Shown: positions 23,069 through 34,592 of the stretch, piece after piece
Numbering within the stretch: position 1 is the stretch's first letter
Layout: each line of letters opens with the position of its first letter
Assembly: GCA_015501075.1 (NCBI GenBank)
Contig: JADNYJ010000211.1
Location: 1 to 63,051 of the forward strand
Length of the DNA: 63,051 nt
Direction: 5' to 3'
DNA from: Gymnopilus junonius
Lineage: Eukaryota > Basidiomycota > Agaricomycetes > Agaricales > Galerinaceae
Position numbers and translations under genes: made by a program
The notes under the pieces: model-generated
What the model was told of the DNA's origin: nothing
Databases searched by the model: none
The model's input: the letters and a program-made list of their open reading frames with translations, nothing else

Positions 23069-24439
23069 ATGGCGGCGACCGAGGCGTCAACCGAACACAC
23101 TGCCCAAGATCAAAGGTAAGCATGCCCTCACCTCCTTCGAAAGCGTGTCTCATCTGAATGGCTCAGACCTTCTCGCCCATTGTTAGAAAGAGCAAATAAA
23201 ATTCTGAGCACCACCACCGATGTCAGCGAAGACAATGTAGAATCAGTTGTACAAGAGCTCCTCAAGGTAAATTGGATCCTATATTACACGGTCAGCATGA
23301 ATAACATAGTATATAGGGATACGGAAGTACGGCCAGCAGTGGACTGAAGCTACGCCGCAGCCTTGCTTGGACTCTCTATGCCCGTCCTGATGTGCCGGCC
23401 GTGTTTTTGAATCATCCTCTGCAAAGCTTTACTGAAGACACCTTACATGTACAGTGCAAGCTATGAAGGCCAAAATGTCGCTGTCAAGGTCCTTAAGCAG
23501 TATGCGCTTGATACGGTACGTGGCGTCATTCTTTTGTTACGTGCTCTGGACTAAGTTCTAGTAGGATATCAACCATCTTTGGGTAAAAATTTCTTCTTGT
23601 AGATATTTCCCCGGTTGACATTGATTCAAGGACTTTCTGCGAGAGGCGCAAGACTGGAAGAAATTGAATGGAAAATCGAATATAACGCCACTCCATGGAT
23701 GCTTTTCCACCGTAGATCTTGAAAACCAGAATCTTACTTTTGCATTCGGGTCAACATTAGCAAATTCTACGCTGCAACAACATTTAATAGATGAAAGCCC
23801 GCCTTCTGTTATTCTCCAGTGCGTAGGTCCTTTCCCAACGAGACGGCTAAAATCTGATCCTGTGCTAGATCTTAGATGTTGCGAAGGGCCTCCAAGTTGC
23901 TCATGAATCGGATGTTATCCATGGCGACATCGCGCTCGTAAGCTTGAAGCTTTCTTGATAGATATGCTTAACATCATTTAGAAATTAGAATAACGTACTG
24001 CTATTCTGCTATTTAATGATGTTGCGAAGCTGGCAGGTCTTTCGTTGTCCAAAATTGTCGGCATGGTTTCTTCTGCATACACGATGGACGGCAACCACAA
24101 GCATCTGCATCTAGCAAGACCTGGACCAGAAGTTGCCAAAGAAGGTCAGACACGTTCAATAAAAAGCGACATATTTGGTTTTGGTAGTCTCGTGTGCAAG
24201 TGGTATCCGGGATAGGGTTTGGGAATTGACACTTTCTTGTTGGCGTGAATGCGGCCCAGATCGTGGCGGAACTCACACAAATTTCGAGCTGGTGGGATGA
24301 ACCTGCAGATGCCCAAGGGTTGCTAAAGAAGTTGAAAGGAAGGCGCTCGCACTTACGTACTACATAGTCCCTCAAGTTGCATTCGCGGTATGACATGGTG
24401 GGACTGTTCACACATTCCATCTACGAAGACAAACTGTAA
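23069..24439 (+). pseudogene. Protein-kinase-like gene, frame-broken
   Basis: The ATG at 23069 begins MAATEASTEHTAQDQR. Later exons hold YEGQNVAVKVLKQ (the VAVK lysine strand), LREAQDWKKLNGKSNITPLH, VAKGLQVAHESDVIHGDI (HGD in place of HRD) and NVLLF. The DFG position reads LAGLS, and SIKSDIFGFGSLV matches subdomain IX. It resembles the tyrosine-kinase-like families expanded in mushrooms. Near 24000-24016 the octamer CTGCTATT is tandemly duplicated, shifting frame inside the catalytic loop, and another frame change is needed near 23450. It is most likely a pseudogene. Confidence 0.55.
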
Positions 24440-24585
24440 ACGAGTAAAAGCGAATTACATATCATTTTAGCGGTCTACACCGGCCGAACAACAGAAGTGT
24501 CGTTGTTTCTATGGTCATTGCCCTGCACCCATGAACGGTCCTATATATAATCCTAGTGACATTGATATTGATGATGATTCACATT

Positions 24586-24760
24586 ATCTGCCCAAGTCGG
24601 GAAAGGAGTTTATGAAGACACTTGTCCGGAATCCTCTACTTAGCAAGGCCTCCGGACGTCCATTTTCCATCTCTTTGTGCTCTAGAATTTTCATGGCCCT
24701 CCTTAGGTGACCTTATTCAAAAACTTCAGCCCGAGTTATACGCTTCCGGGATCCTCCGTC
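24586..24760 (+). pseudogene. Displaced fragment of an SDR-B-like gene
   Basis: About 175 bp closely matches 19365-19540 of SDR-B, including intron sequence and the exon start GDLIQKLQP-LY-SGIL. Only the segment around the last intron is present, ending abruptly in unrelated sequence. It carries intron sequence, so it came from genomic DNA and not from a retrocopy. Confidence 0.8.
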
Positions 24761-24840
24761 ACCTATCATATCGAGATAAATCTTACAAACTTTGACATGT
24801 TTAAGAGATTGTACAAAGCTAGGACAAGTTACAAGGGAAA

Positions 24841-26082
24841 CTAAGAATGGACATCATCCTTCGTACAATATTTAAGGTCAGGTGTATAGCCAAAGTTATA
24901 TGTGACATCAGGAAGGTCTCGTTCGGACATACTAGAGTGATGTATCGTTAAAAACATTTGCAAAAACCAGTGATGAGAAGCTACCTTGCGTTGCACTGGT
25001 TCAATCGAACAATGAACCGGACGGTGTGGATAGGGAGTATCCACATTCACAGAATCAGTACCCATAAGCAGCTGGACAAGCACTCAACTCCATGACAATT
25101 TGACAAGAGAAATGGAGACAGTCCTCACCTGTTCATTCTCCCACCATAGAGAACACGCAGCTTCAAGTTCTGTCACCAAGACGTCTGCTGATTGGTACTC
25201 GATAGCAAAGCATTTAGTGACAATACTTCCAAAATAGGAATGCAAAAGAGGAGGTAGTCTGTCAAAATCACCGCATTTTCCAGAGATCACATCGTAGGAG
25301 CTCGCATCATGTTTGTCCATAACTGCAATTTCCTCCGGAGGTGACGGAAACAAATCGGTATGGAATGGGAACCTTCCGGAAAGGAGGACAAAAAGGATCA
25401 CACCTAATCCAAAAATGTCACGACGTCTTGGTGTCCGTGCATTGTATCCGATGGGGCAGGAATATATTGGTGGAGGACCTTTGCTGAACTTGTAGGAGTA
25501 AGGTGCCTTGTAGACAGAGAGTCCGAAATCACACAAAACGGCATGATAGTCATCAGTCAGGAGAACATTCTGGAGACGAGGGTCAGCCCAAATAACATCT
25601 CGAGCGTGTAGGTGAGCAACTCCTTGGGCGATTTCAATAGCCCAAGTCAGTCGAGTTGCAAGTGGGATGTCAGAGTTGGATTGTAGGTGAAAGAGGAGAT
25701 TGCCGTTCCGAAGGTAAGCCAGCATGATTTGCCTGGTGGGAGGATCAGTACCGAGGAATTTGACGATACAGGGGTGCGATTCGAGGGTTTTATAAATCGC
25801 TTCCTCGTTGGCATCGGCAGGTTTGAAAAAAATTGGACCTGTAGGTACAATTTAGATACTGATGCATGAAATAGTCAGGTATAGTTAACCTGTAAATGTC
25901 GAATTATTTTCTCTTTCCGGACTCGCGTTGGATAGTTCCCTTGAACGAAAGCGACCGATCGATGGAGATAATTGACGAACCAGAAAGTAGATCGAATATC
26001 CGACAGCTGCAGCACTTGTCACAGCAATTACAACAGAGCTAGAGCTCAACATGGTCATAAACAAGAAAATGTCAGCTATCAA
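24841..26082 (-). CDS. Membrane-anchored protein-kinase-like protein
   Basis: The minus-strand start near 26082 (or an inner Met near 26052) gives an N-terminal hydrophobic helix, SSSVVIAVTSAAAVGYSIYF, then a basic Arg-rich segment. After one intron the kinase core follows: PCIVKFLGTD, MLAYLRNGNLLFHL, VAHLHARDVIWADPRLQNVL (catalytic loop), CDFGLSVYK, ARTPRRRDIFGLGVILFVLL and FPFH. The usual glycine loop and VAxK lysine are not evident, and the HRD position reads WAD with Arg for the loop Lys, while Asp, Asn and DFG remain. It may be a weak kinase or pseudokinase. An intron after WENEQ near 25130 extends the protein to a stop at 24841; without it the frame ends at 25084. Confidence 0.7.
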
Positions 26083-27397
26083 TGACTCAAACTGAACTTT
26101 CAGGAGGTTACCGTTTGGCCACCAAAGAATTCACGTGATTGGTAATTACATAATTAAATATTTTCCCTCAGCCTGCTTCGTGTCGCGGTCCTGTCTTCAA
26201 GTGTTCACCTTCCTTCATCCCTTCTTGCACCCTCCGGAACCCATTCACTCCCTCATGCTCCCCCTCCCATTTCTTTTTGTTTAGCTCACCTTACAGTGAT
26301 AAGCTGAAGTTGGCTATCTCGTCGCCCCGTTGGCGGCATGTCTTTTCCCTTGTACCGCGCCTCCCGATTCCGACATTCAACTTCCGGCTTTCGACTGGCA
26401 ACTTCCAGCACTGAATCCTTCTGCTACCACCTTTACACTGCACTGGGTCTCACCTCCACTTCACCTCCTCACTCATATGATCCACCACCCACGTCCTCAC
26501 TATTGCCTTTAGGTGCCATGACCAATCTGACCATCATGGCAGAAACATGAATGCTGAGCTTTCCTCTCCCTTGTTCCAGCTCTCAGTCCCATTTTCCAGC
26601 TCTCAGTCCCACTGCATCCACGGCGCCACCCTCAACCCAACCTCTCAAACTGACCTCCTCTCCTCTCCTCTTTATTACTCGTCTTCTCGCCTCCCTACGC
26701 AATGTCCACATTCGCGAGGGACAACCTAAGAATGGAACAGTCATACTTAGGATTTCGGGATGGTCACTAAGCTTCGGGTAATGAGGGGACAAAGTGTCAA
26801 AATAAGCGTACCTAGCGTAGAAAAAAAACAGCAAGCATGATGGCACTACAAATTCAACTGAGAGATACTTGAGCTTTTCGGAGTAAAGCAAGTACATTTT
26901 AATTTCAAGCCAGCATGTTACACGCCATGTATCCAATTTATGATATAAATAACTTCAATTTCCCTTCAAGCACCCGAAAGGGAGGCGTCATCACCAAGAA
27001 CATTGAAGGGAAGGATTTAACCGTGGGTTTTCCAAAAATTGCTGGGAGCCGAAGCTAACAGACGGGTTCGGATGTATAGTTTGCAACTAGCCAAAAACTT
27101 CCTCGGTAAAAACCTCACTGGCGATAGTACATGCCCGAGCACAAGAGATGGGGAATCGTATTCAAAGGATGGAGGTTTATATATTAGCAAGTTCTTTCCC
27201 CAATCGGATTCAGTCCAGTTTGATTCTGATAACATGCTTTACATCTCTTGGCCATGTGCAGGCCGTGTGTGCTTCGTACTAACAATAGTCCAACCATGCC
27301 CCTTTAAGTACGCCCAATGCTTCACGAGGTCCTCTTTACTGGCATTCAAAGGCCACCTCTCCACCCTTCTGTCATCTACTACGTGACAAAACAACGA
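26083..27397. other. Intergenic, no supported gene
   Basis: About 1.3 kb. It is CT-rich between 26200 and 26700 and contains a small direct duplication of CCAGCTCTCAGTCCCA near 26576-26610. Open frames here are low-complexity and not convincing. Confidence 0.4.
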
Positions 27398-29635
27398 ATG
27401 AGCAAGGAATACTCAGAGAAGCTCTCTGAACCCAAAGACGAGGAACTCCTCGCATGGTTGGGCTACAAGCAAGAATTCAAGCGCGACTTTTCCTGGTTGG
27501 AGCTACTTGGTTTAAGTTTTAGCATCACTGGCGTTGTCCAGTCAATTACGTATGTCTTTTGTTCCCCTGTTATCTGCCTTATCTGAAGAATCAGAGCAGG
27601 ACAGTCCTTGTCTATTCCCTCCCCAATGGTGGTGCAGTGGCAATGGTCTGGGGAGTAAGTAACTCATGCGTTCAAGTAGTTTTCGAAGGCTGGAACTTCA
27701 TTTTACGACAACTCGTAGTGGACGGTTTGTTGCTTCTTCTTTATGGCAATAGCTTGTTCTCTAGCAGAACTTGCATCTGCGGCACCAACATCCGGAGGGC
27801 TTTACTACTGGTCATTCAAGTTCTCATCAGAAAAATACCGGAGGATCCTGTCATGGACTGTTGGATGTGAGTCGTCTTGATTCCGAGGAGCAGCGGATAA
27901 AGTTAAATCCTGTTTAGATAGCAATAGCGCTGGCTGGATTTCCGGTTTTGCAGGATTAGATTATGCTACAGCTCTTCAAATTTTCGCAGCAGTGACGATT
28001 GGGTCAGGTGGCGCATTTGTCCCAACTACGAGTCAAATTTTGTAGGTTTTCTTTAAATTATGTGATTGGGTCTAATCATTTGAATGCATAGTGGTCTGTT
28101 CTGTGGACTTGTGATATTCCATGCTATCCTCGCCAGCCTTGCGACGAAGTTAGTGGCCCGTGTTCAAGTATTTTATTTGTCTTTGAACATACTGTGCGAA
28201 TGACCCCTCGGTATTCCGATGTTTTCCCACTTCTGATCTACCCTCCCACTGCAGAGTCTTCCTCGTCTTAGTAATTGCCCTGCCGGTCGCAACTCCGGCT
28301 GAGTTCAAGAACTCAGCCAGTTATGTTTTTGGAAACTTTGAGAACTGTACGTGAAGTTTTACTTGAAAGTATTTTCTAATCTAAACCTATCCATAGTAAC
28401 GCTCTGGCCGAATGGATTTGCATTTTTGTTATCGTTCTTAGCACCAACCTGGACCATGGGTAGGCCAATCAATGAAAATGGAGACCTGACTTAATGCCTA
28501 TACGCTCTTTCCTTCCTTCACAGGTGGAATCGACGCTCCCGTTCATATAAGCGAAGAGGCGAGAAATGCAAGCGTCGCTGTGCCTAGGACCATTATAATG
28601 TCCACCGCTTTGGGTTGCCTTCTTGGCTGGGGTAATTTGTTTCTATACGAACTTGGTAGTATCTTGATCCCTTCTCCCCAGCTTTTAATGTTGTCATCGC
28701 ATTCAACATGGGAACTAACGTGGAGACTATCCTGTCTAATCCTATAGGCCAACCCATGGCCACTGTGAGCAGTTGTATTTTTAGGATATTGGCGACCATT
28801 GATCAAGCACGATAGATCATTTTTAATAGTCTTGGTCAAAAAGGTTGTCTTGCGGTGTGGAGCTTTATCATCGTCATCATGTATGTGGAAGAATACATTC
28901 TTATTTCTTGCAGAAATTCCTGAAATTGATTGGCATTACAATTTACAGGAACATGGCTTCAATGGATATTGTGCGCTCGCTGCAAAGTATTGATGCTCTT
29001 CTTTCTACTGATGAACAGTCCTTTTATACAGCTGATAGCCTCATCTCGTCAAATGTTCGCATTCTCTCGCGACGGCGCTCTGCCATTTTCAAAGGTGTTG
29101 TATAGGATCAATAAAACAACAGGAACTCCCGTCATGTGTGTTATATTCTGCGCAGTCGTCGCTATTCTCCTCGGCCTCCTCAGCTTTGCTGGAACAGCTG
29201 CTGTCGGTGCTGTCTTTAGCATGGGTATCGTCTGCCAGTATATTGCCTATTCGATCCCAATTATGGCCCGCCATCTTGGAGGGAAGGAGTTCACGCCTGG
29301 TCCTTTCAGTCTCGGAAGATTGGTATGCCCTAAATCTTTTGAGTTACCTTATATGTCTCAAGCGACCTCACCAGAGTGTTCCTGTTACCTTTACGGCTGT
29401 CGCGTTCATGGCATTTATCATTATTATCCTCTTATTTCCGCTCAACCCTGGCCCGACGCCAGCCACGATGAATTACACGATTGTTGTCGTGGGCGGCACC
29501 TTGACCTTGAGTACTGTATACTATTTCTTCCCAGTATACGGTGGGCGGCACTGGTTCTCAGGACCAGTTCGCAATATCGACGATAAGAGCACAGAGGAAG
29601 TGGAAGACAAGGAAAGCTACGAAAAAGTCGCCTAG
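27398..29635 (+). CDS. Amino acid/choline-type permease (APC superfamily)
   Basis: A plasma-membrane transporter of the amino acid-polyamine-organocation superfamily, closest in feel to fungal GABA/choline permeases (Uga4/Hnm1 type). MSKEYSEKLSEPKDEELLAW is followed by FKRDFSWLELLGLSFSITGV, the usual cytosolic start and helix 1, then SLPNGGAVAMVWG, CSLAELASAAPTSGGLYYW (conserved helix 2-3 region), TLWPNGFAF, IDAPVHISEEARNASVAVPR and SRQMFAFSRDGALPFS. The C-terminus is hydrophilic (DDKSTEEVEDKESYEKVA). About ten introns were placed, all in frame, giving roughly 500-530 aa with about 12 hydrophobic helices. No damage was seen. The substrate cannot be fixed from sequence. Confidence 0.85.
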
Positions 29636-29824
29636 TTCCAAAGCGTCGAACTACAACACTCGATGGATACAATGTATATTACATTCATATGGCACAGAAG
29701 TAAAGACATGTACATATATACAAGAAAGAAGGGTATCGAATCCAGTAAATGTCTAACATACACATTCAAGAAGAGAAAAAAAAGAAACCAGAATGACGAC
29801 CCGGGAGAGCAGTCGTCAAAGCAT

Positions 29825-31877
29825 CTATGCCTTCTTCCTCAAAACATGAGGCTCAACAAGGGAACTCTGACAGATAGCCCTCCAAAGCTGCCTCCACGAA
29901 AGTGGATTTCCCTCATCCCTCTGCATAGTGCACAAGCACCCCTCCATCTCCTTCCCATCTCCGCCTGGAAGGCTATAAACGTATCGCTCGATGTTAACCC
30001 ATCCCTTGAACACCTGCTTCCTCGAGTCCCAACCCCAATGCGCATGCGCCAAATTTCAACGTTGCGTTCTTTGGTAAAGGGCTGGGGTGGTTTAGCTTTG
30101 ATTTTGTATTCACATTCGGAGGATTGGAGGAATTCGTATACTAGGTTGATGAGAAGGGAGGGTCCAAGGGAGGCATAGAAGCGGGTCAGGTGGGGGTTGT
30201 AGCGAGAGCCAGATTGGGTTTGAGACTGTGATAGGGGATCACTATCATTAGAGGAGAGAGGGATACGGAAGTAGGAACTGCACTCACGAAAAGCATAAGC
30301 GATTGGGTAAATTGGGATTGATGTGCCGCGGAGAGCATCACCGTGTCTTCGTCCACGTCCATAGGCGCGCCTAGATCGGGGTTCGCCAGATCAAGATCAC
30401 CATTGTCTATCAATGACTGAGCCAACTTTTGCGCCAGCTCCATGGGTCGGCCGGTCAGTTGGCTTGGTCTGCAAGAGATAGAAGAGGGAGACATCAGTGT
30501 TTTTATTCCATGAGTGAAAGCGATCACTTTACCTTATGCACCATGGGTGCTGGAATGCCTCATCTAATGTCATCCGGCTGTCAGGATCTACGGTCAATAA
30601 ACCTCTTATCAGGGCTGTATGGAAAAAGTGAAATCCTGTTATTCACATCCACCAACAGCACAAGGAAGTAGCGTACACAAAGGTTCTGCGGGTATCCGAT
30701 TCCAAGGATCTTCGCAAAAGAACTCCCCTGACACGTATCGGCGAAATTCGGGGCTGTTTTTTGTCGGTTCGTCCCATGGGGTATCTGTCGATTAAGGGAT
30801 TGGCATCATGCACGCAGAAATGGATTTAAACCACATACTACCAGCCAGGAGAGTGAAGAGAATGACGCCCACGCCCCATGCATCAATCGGTTCAGCGTGG
30901 TAAGGTTTCTCGCTATTCAACTAGGCCGAGATCGTGATAAGAAATCAAATCAAAGAGTTAGTATAATGCTCTCTCACCTCTGGTGCTACATAAGGCAGAC
31001 TACCACACCGTTCCGTCAGCATTCTTGTTTTCCCCGAGTCCTTGAGACGAAATACAGAGGACAAGCCGAAGTCCGAGATCTTGAGGGTACCAGCTGCGTC
31101 TAAGAGCAGGTTCTCAGGCTTTAAATCGCGATGGCATACTCCTTCAGAATGGATGTAGTGCTAAAAGCACCAAAAATGGTCAAAACCTTGTGGCATGAGT
31201 GGCGAGTGGTGACGTACCATGCCAGAGATGAGTTGCATGAAATACAGCTGAGCGACATCTTCACTGACGCCCACGTCTGCGGCTAGAATGACATTTTCAA
31301 TCGGAATACAGACAAGTTGGCAGCACGACAACACAACACACCGATTTTGTCAAAGAGGTCACCACCGCCAGCTAGCTCCAGAAGCATATAAAACCCAGGG
31401 ACATACGTTTCTTTGTGCTTCAGGTCAACCACGACGGCGTTCAGGAACTCGAGTACGTTTGGATGTTTGAGCGCCGAGTGGACACGTATTTCCTTCTCGA
31501 TGATTTTCCGTTCCTTTTCAGTCGTTTCTTCGGTTAATCGAATAAGTTTGCAAGCTGCCACACGGTGTTCTTCTATGTTGACGGCTCGAAAGACACTGTT
31601 GAAAAGAAGGAGATGATTTGTCAGTTGATTCGTAAACTCATATCCAAGTGATGGTCCATAAAAGGAGTAGGCGCAAGAAGATTTGTAAAGGAACTGTATA
31701 ATAGGTATAATCAGATCAAACAACGGAAAAATTCCTACCTTGAAAAGCCACCTCCGCCAATCTGGTCTACAAGTTCGTATCCTGCCATCCAATTGTCGGA
31801 ACCCCATCAGGCCTTGCTCAGCAGAATGGAAGCATAAGACACTCACCAACAATCTTCGGGTATCTTACACCCCCCAT
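29825..31877 (-). CDS. CHK1: Checkpoint kinase 1 (Ser/Thr kinase)
   Basis: DNA-damage and replication checkpoint kinase. The ATG at 31877 gives [10 protein letters not shown], then [13 protein letters not shown] (glycine loop), RVAACKLI (VAxK), [30 protein letters not shown], and the Chk1-typical [20 protein letters not shown] followed by PWDEP. The C-terminal regulatory part contains a Gln/Asp-rich linker ([19 protein letters not shown]) and a KA1-like end with [17 protein letters not shown], closing HVLRKKA at 29825. That last segment lies in a different frame from the one upstream: at 30033-30036 a run of four C (G on the coding strand) implies one missing base. Chk1 is conserved and usually single copy, so a sequencing error is the simplest reading. 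It converges with the permease gene, 190 bp apart. Confidence 0.9.
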
Positions 31878-32149
31878 GTGGTCTTAAAGTCAAAATATGA
31901 GAGAAAAAGGTGAAAGGGAGGACAATAGGTTGAAATAAAACGTTCCAGTGATCGCTGTTCAATTTTCGGAGCCGTGACGGCTAATGACACACGCGAGGCG
32001 TCACAAACACGTGTATAATGTGTCACAATTATCAATCAGCCGCCGGCGTTTTGCTCGGCATTGTTTCTGAGATATTTTTATCACTCATTGGCATTACATC
32101 ATACATTCGCTGTACAAGAACTCCCGAACTCCCCTTTTCTATCTTTACC

Positions 32150-32404
32150 ATGCCATCTATCTACGACTCAAAATACATCTTGATTACAGGAGCTGCTTTC
32201 GGAATTGGGCGCGCCCTCGCCCTTGCACTCGTCAAACTTCCTAGTCATCTAAAAATCATCGCAGCGGGGCGTCGAAAAGAATGGCTCGAAGAGCTGAGCA
32301 AAGTCGATGGTATCCACAATGTCGAGTTAGATCTCGGTGGTCTACTTCAAGATTTAGTCGGACGTTTTCCTGATGTTACTAGTAGTATACTTATCAGATT
32401 TTGA
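32150..32404 (+). pseudogene. Truncated classical short-chain dehydrogenase
   Basis: The frame begins MPSIYDSKYILITGAAFGIG with TGAAFGIG, the classical SDR cofactor motif (TGxxxGxG), followed by LVKLPSHLKIIAAGRRKEWL. It stops after about 84 codons, before the NAG and YxxxK motifs. The next 165 bp up to SDR-D show no continuation. It is likely a 3'-truncated copy, unrelated to the extended SDRs around it. Confidence 0.65.
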
Positions 32405-32571
32405 CACCCTAATATCCCTCTGGGGGGTTTGCTGATTTGCCAGTTTTATACAGTTGGACACCGTCATAATGATTATTCGGTTTACGGAGCGCATATACGA
32501 TAGCCTAGAAGTTCTACTGTCTATAATCTCCTCCTACATTCCTTCCAGGCGACAAACTTCAAACCTCATGC

Positions 32572-33994
32572 TCAAGTATCACTACTCTTCTGAAGCCACC
32601 CCCGTGCCTCGAAAACGGCCAACGTATCCTTAATCATGTTCTCCTGACTGACGTATTCCAATCCGAGGAGCTTCTTCCCCTTTTCAGGACTGTATATGTA
32701 TTCAAGGGTTTTGTTCAGGTCGGATTTTCCACGAGGAAGAACACCAGATGCATATAAGTCTGGACGAAGGGTGGAGGTCAAGTTGCCTGAATGTAGTCGG
32801 AGAGAGAAATATTCAGAAACTGCAGAAGCCTGAAAGGGAAACGGGACATACGAGCTTCTTGCCAGGTCGAAGCTCCGTTAGCTATAATAATCCTCTGCCC
32901 GGCCGCTTTATCATTCTGTAATACCTGCACATGGGCCTTGGAAATATCGCGCACGTCTACGTAGTTATACGTCGCCTTCAGTTGCTGTTCTGTTTTGGAG
33001 GCGTCGGTGAGATTGGAGTAAAATATTTGGAGGGAAACGTTCAGGTCTTTTGGAGACTTGATTTCGTGCAAAGGGGCTGGATGAGGAGAAGGAATGCGTT
33101 ACTGGTTAAATAACAAGGTGCAAGGGCGGATGGGACTTACGCCAATTACGAAAGGAGGATGAAGTGTAACCAAGTCCCACTGAACTTCACTCTTGTGTTG
33201 ATTGAAAAACTCCCAAGCAGCTGTACAATCAAGATTAACATGATGAATGTATCACATTAACCGTGCATTTACTTACCTTTCTCTGCTAATGTTTTCGATG
33301 CACGATATTTGACGACACCTGGCGCATCTTTTCCTATTTCTTCTACAATCTTTACAGACTCGTCTCCCCATGAGGTTTCATCGAAGACGTGTTCAGGCTT
33401 GGGAGGGGTACCGTAGATTGCTGCCACGGATGAGGTGATGACGATGCGCTTGACGTTTGTTCTGCAAAACGCACAGATCAGTTCAACAAACAAAGTGAAA
33501 GAGCAGGAAGGAATTGCCTACCCGAACTTCAGAGCGCTCTTCAAAATTCCTAGTGTGCCCTTGATAGCAGGTGATATGTATTCTGATGGTAATGGAAACA
33601 TCGTTATGGTCATTCTTGGAGTCGTATAGAGGATGGATTCACGTACCGTCAGGTTCAACAGCCGAAAAGGTCACAGGAGACGCCATATGTTCAATGGCAT
33701 CAACACCCTTTACTGATTCATCGAACGCGCCATCCTACACCTCGTATTTAACCTCTAATACCATATAGATACTAGCCAAATAAGACTTGCCTTCATGATG
33801 TCCTCAACGATAGCCAATTCAAGCTTATCGTCATATGAACTGAAATATTCTCTTAACCTCTTCCCCTTCTCCAGCGAGCGCACTAGCCCTCGGACGGTAT
33901 AGCCCTGCTCGAGAAGGGTGCGCACAACCCACATTGCGATGTAACCGTTGGCACCGGTGACGAGGACGCGGGAGCCTGGAGCGACGGTCGGCAT
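32572..33994 (-). CDS. Extended SDR reductase D (intact)
   Basis: Starts at 33994 with MPTVAPGSRVLVTGANGYIA and keeps every family feature: VRSLEKGKRLREYFSSYDD, DGAFDESVKGVDAIEHMASP, KRIVITSSVAAIYG, KYRASKTLAEK (catalytic YxxxK), YVDVRDISKAHVQVL, GQRIIIANG and LYASGVLPRGKSDLNK, ending WLQKSSDT at 32572. Six or so short introns have good borders (for example donor gtaggc after KFG). Probable NADPH-dependent aldehyde/ketone reductase of about 340 aa. Once mobile DNA at 34.4-58.1 kb is removed, SDR-E lies directly upstream in the same orientation, so D and E form an ancestral tandem pair. Confidence 0.88.
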
Positions 33995-34103
33995 TATGTA
34001 TTCGTGCTTGAAGATGAATGGGCAAGTGAAGGAGATATCGATAACCGAAATTAGAAATCTAAATCGAGTATTTTGAGGTCACTGGTTAGAGATGGTGCCA
34101 GGG

Positions 34104-34110
34104 CTTTATA
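34104..34110 (-). promoter_or_regulatory. TATA box of SDR-D
   Basis: TATAAAG on the minus strand, about 110 bp upstream of the SDR-D ATG. Confidence 0.45.
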
Positions 34111-34427
34111 CTGCTTCTACAAAGTCGGAATATTAGGCTTTGGACGGAGTTCTGACAACGTCCTGCCTTGATTATTCACCATCACTTGGGAAAATGCGTA
34201 ATGCCACTGCTGGTCACTAATAGCCCTTGTTCAGTGGTCGGTTTCTGTGGATACCTGGACCGGAGGTCGGAACAGTGGATGAGGGATTGGTTCTGAGAGA
34301 CGGCAAACATTCGGCTACTGACCAATTGTGTTTGTCATCCGGGACAGAGCGGACCCGCTCAAGCCACCATAGTCAACTCTCGCTTACCGATCAATACGAG
34401 ATAGCAGAAATACCGGAGAAAAGGAGG

Positions 34428-34436
34428 AGTAGTTGC
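34428..34436. repeat. 9-bp target site duplication, copy 1
   Basis: AGTAGTTGC immediately outside the left terminus of element E1. Identical copies lie at 45219-45227 and 52177-52185. Confidence 0.8.
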
Positions 34437-34592
34437 CAGGCTCCTAAAACCAGCCTCTAGTATCGCTCGCAAGAGCTTCACCTGAGAGCGGGACGCAGTG
34501 TTGCATCAGAGAAATACAAATATTTTGACATACAAACAAATGTACAAACAAACCTAAGAGCTCAAGCTCGCGATATGCCTGGTCACTTTCAG
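34437..34592 (+). repeat. Left terminal inverted repeat of E1
   Basis: Inverse match to 45086-45218. The match fades beyond about 34592, where a purine tract follows. Confidence 0.7.

Noticed and set aside
26547..26781. Ser/Pro-rich frames in the CT-rich stretch
   Set aside because: Low-complexity translation of a pyrimidine-rich region on the coding strand, with no domain.
27039..27386. 115-codon plus-strand frame upstream of the permease
   Set aside because: No recognisable motif, no supporting splice structure, and the permease start at 27398 follows at once; likely chance or leader sequence.
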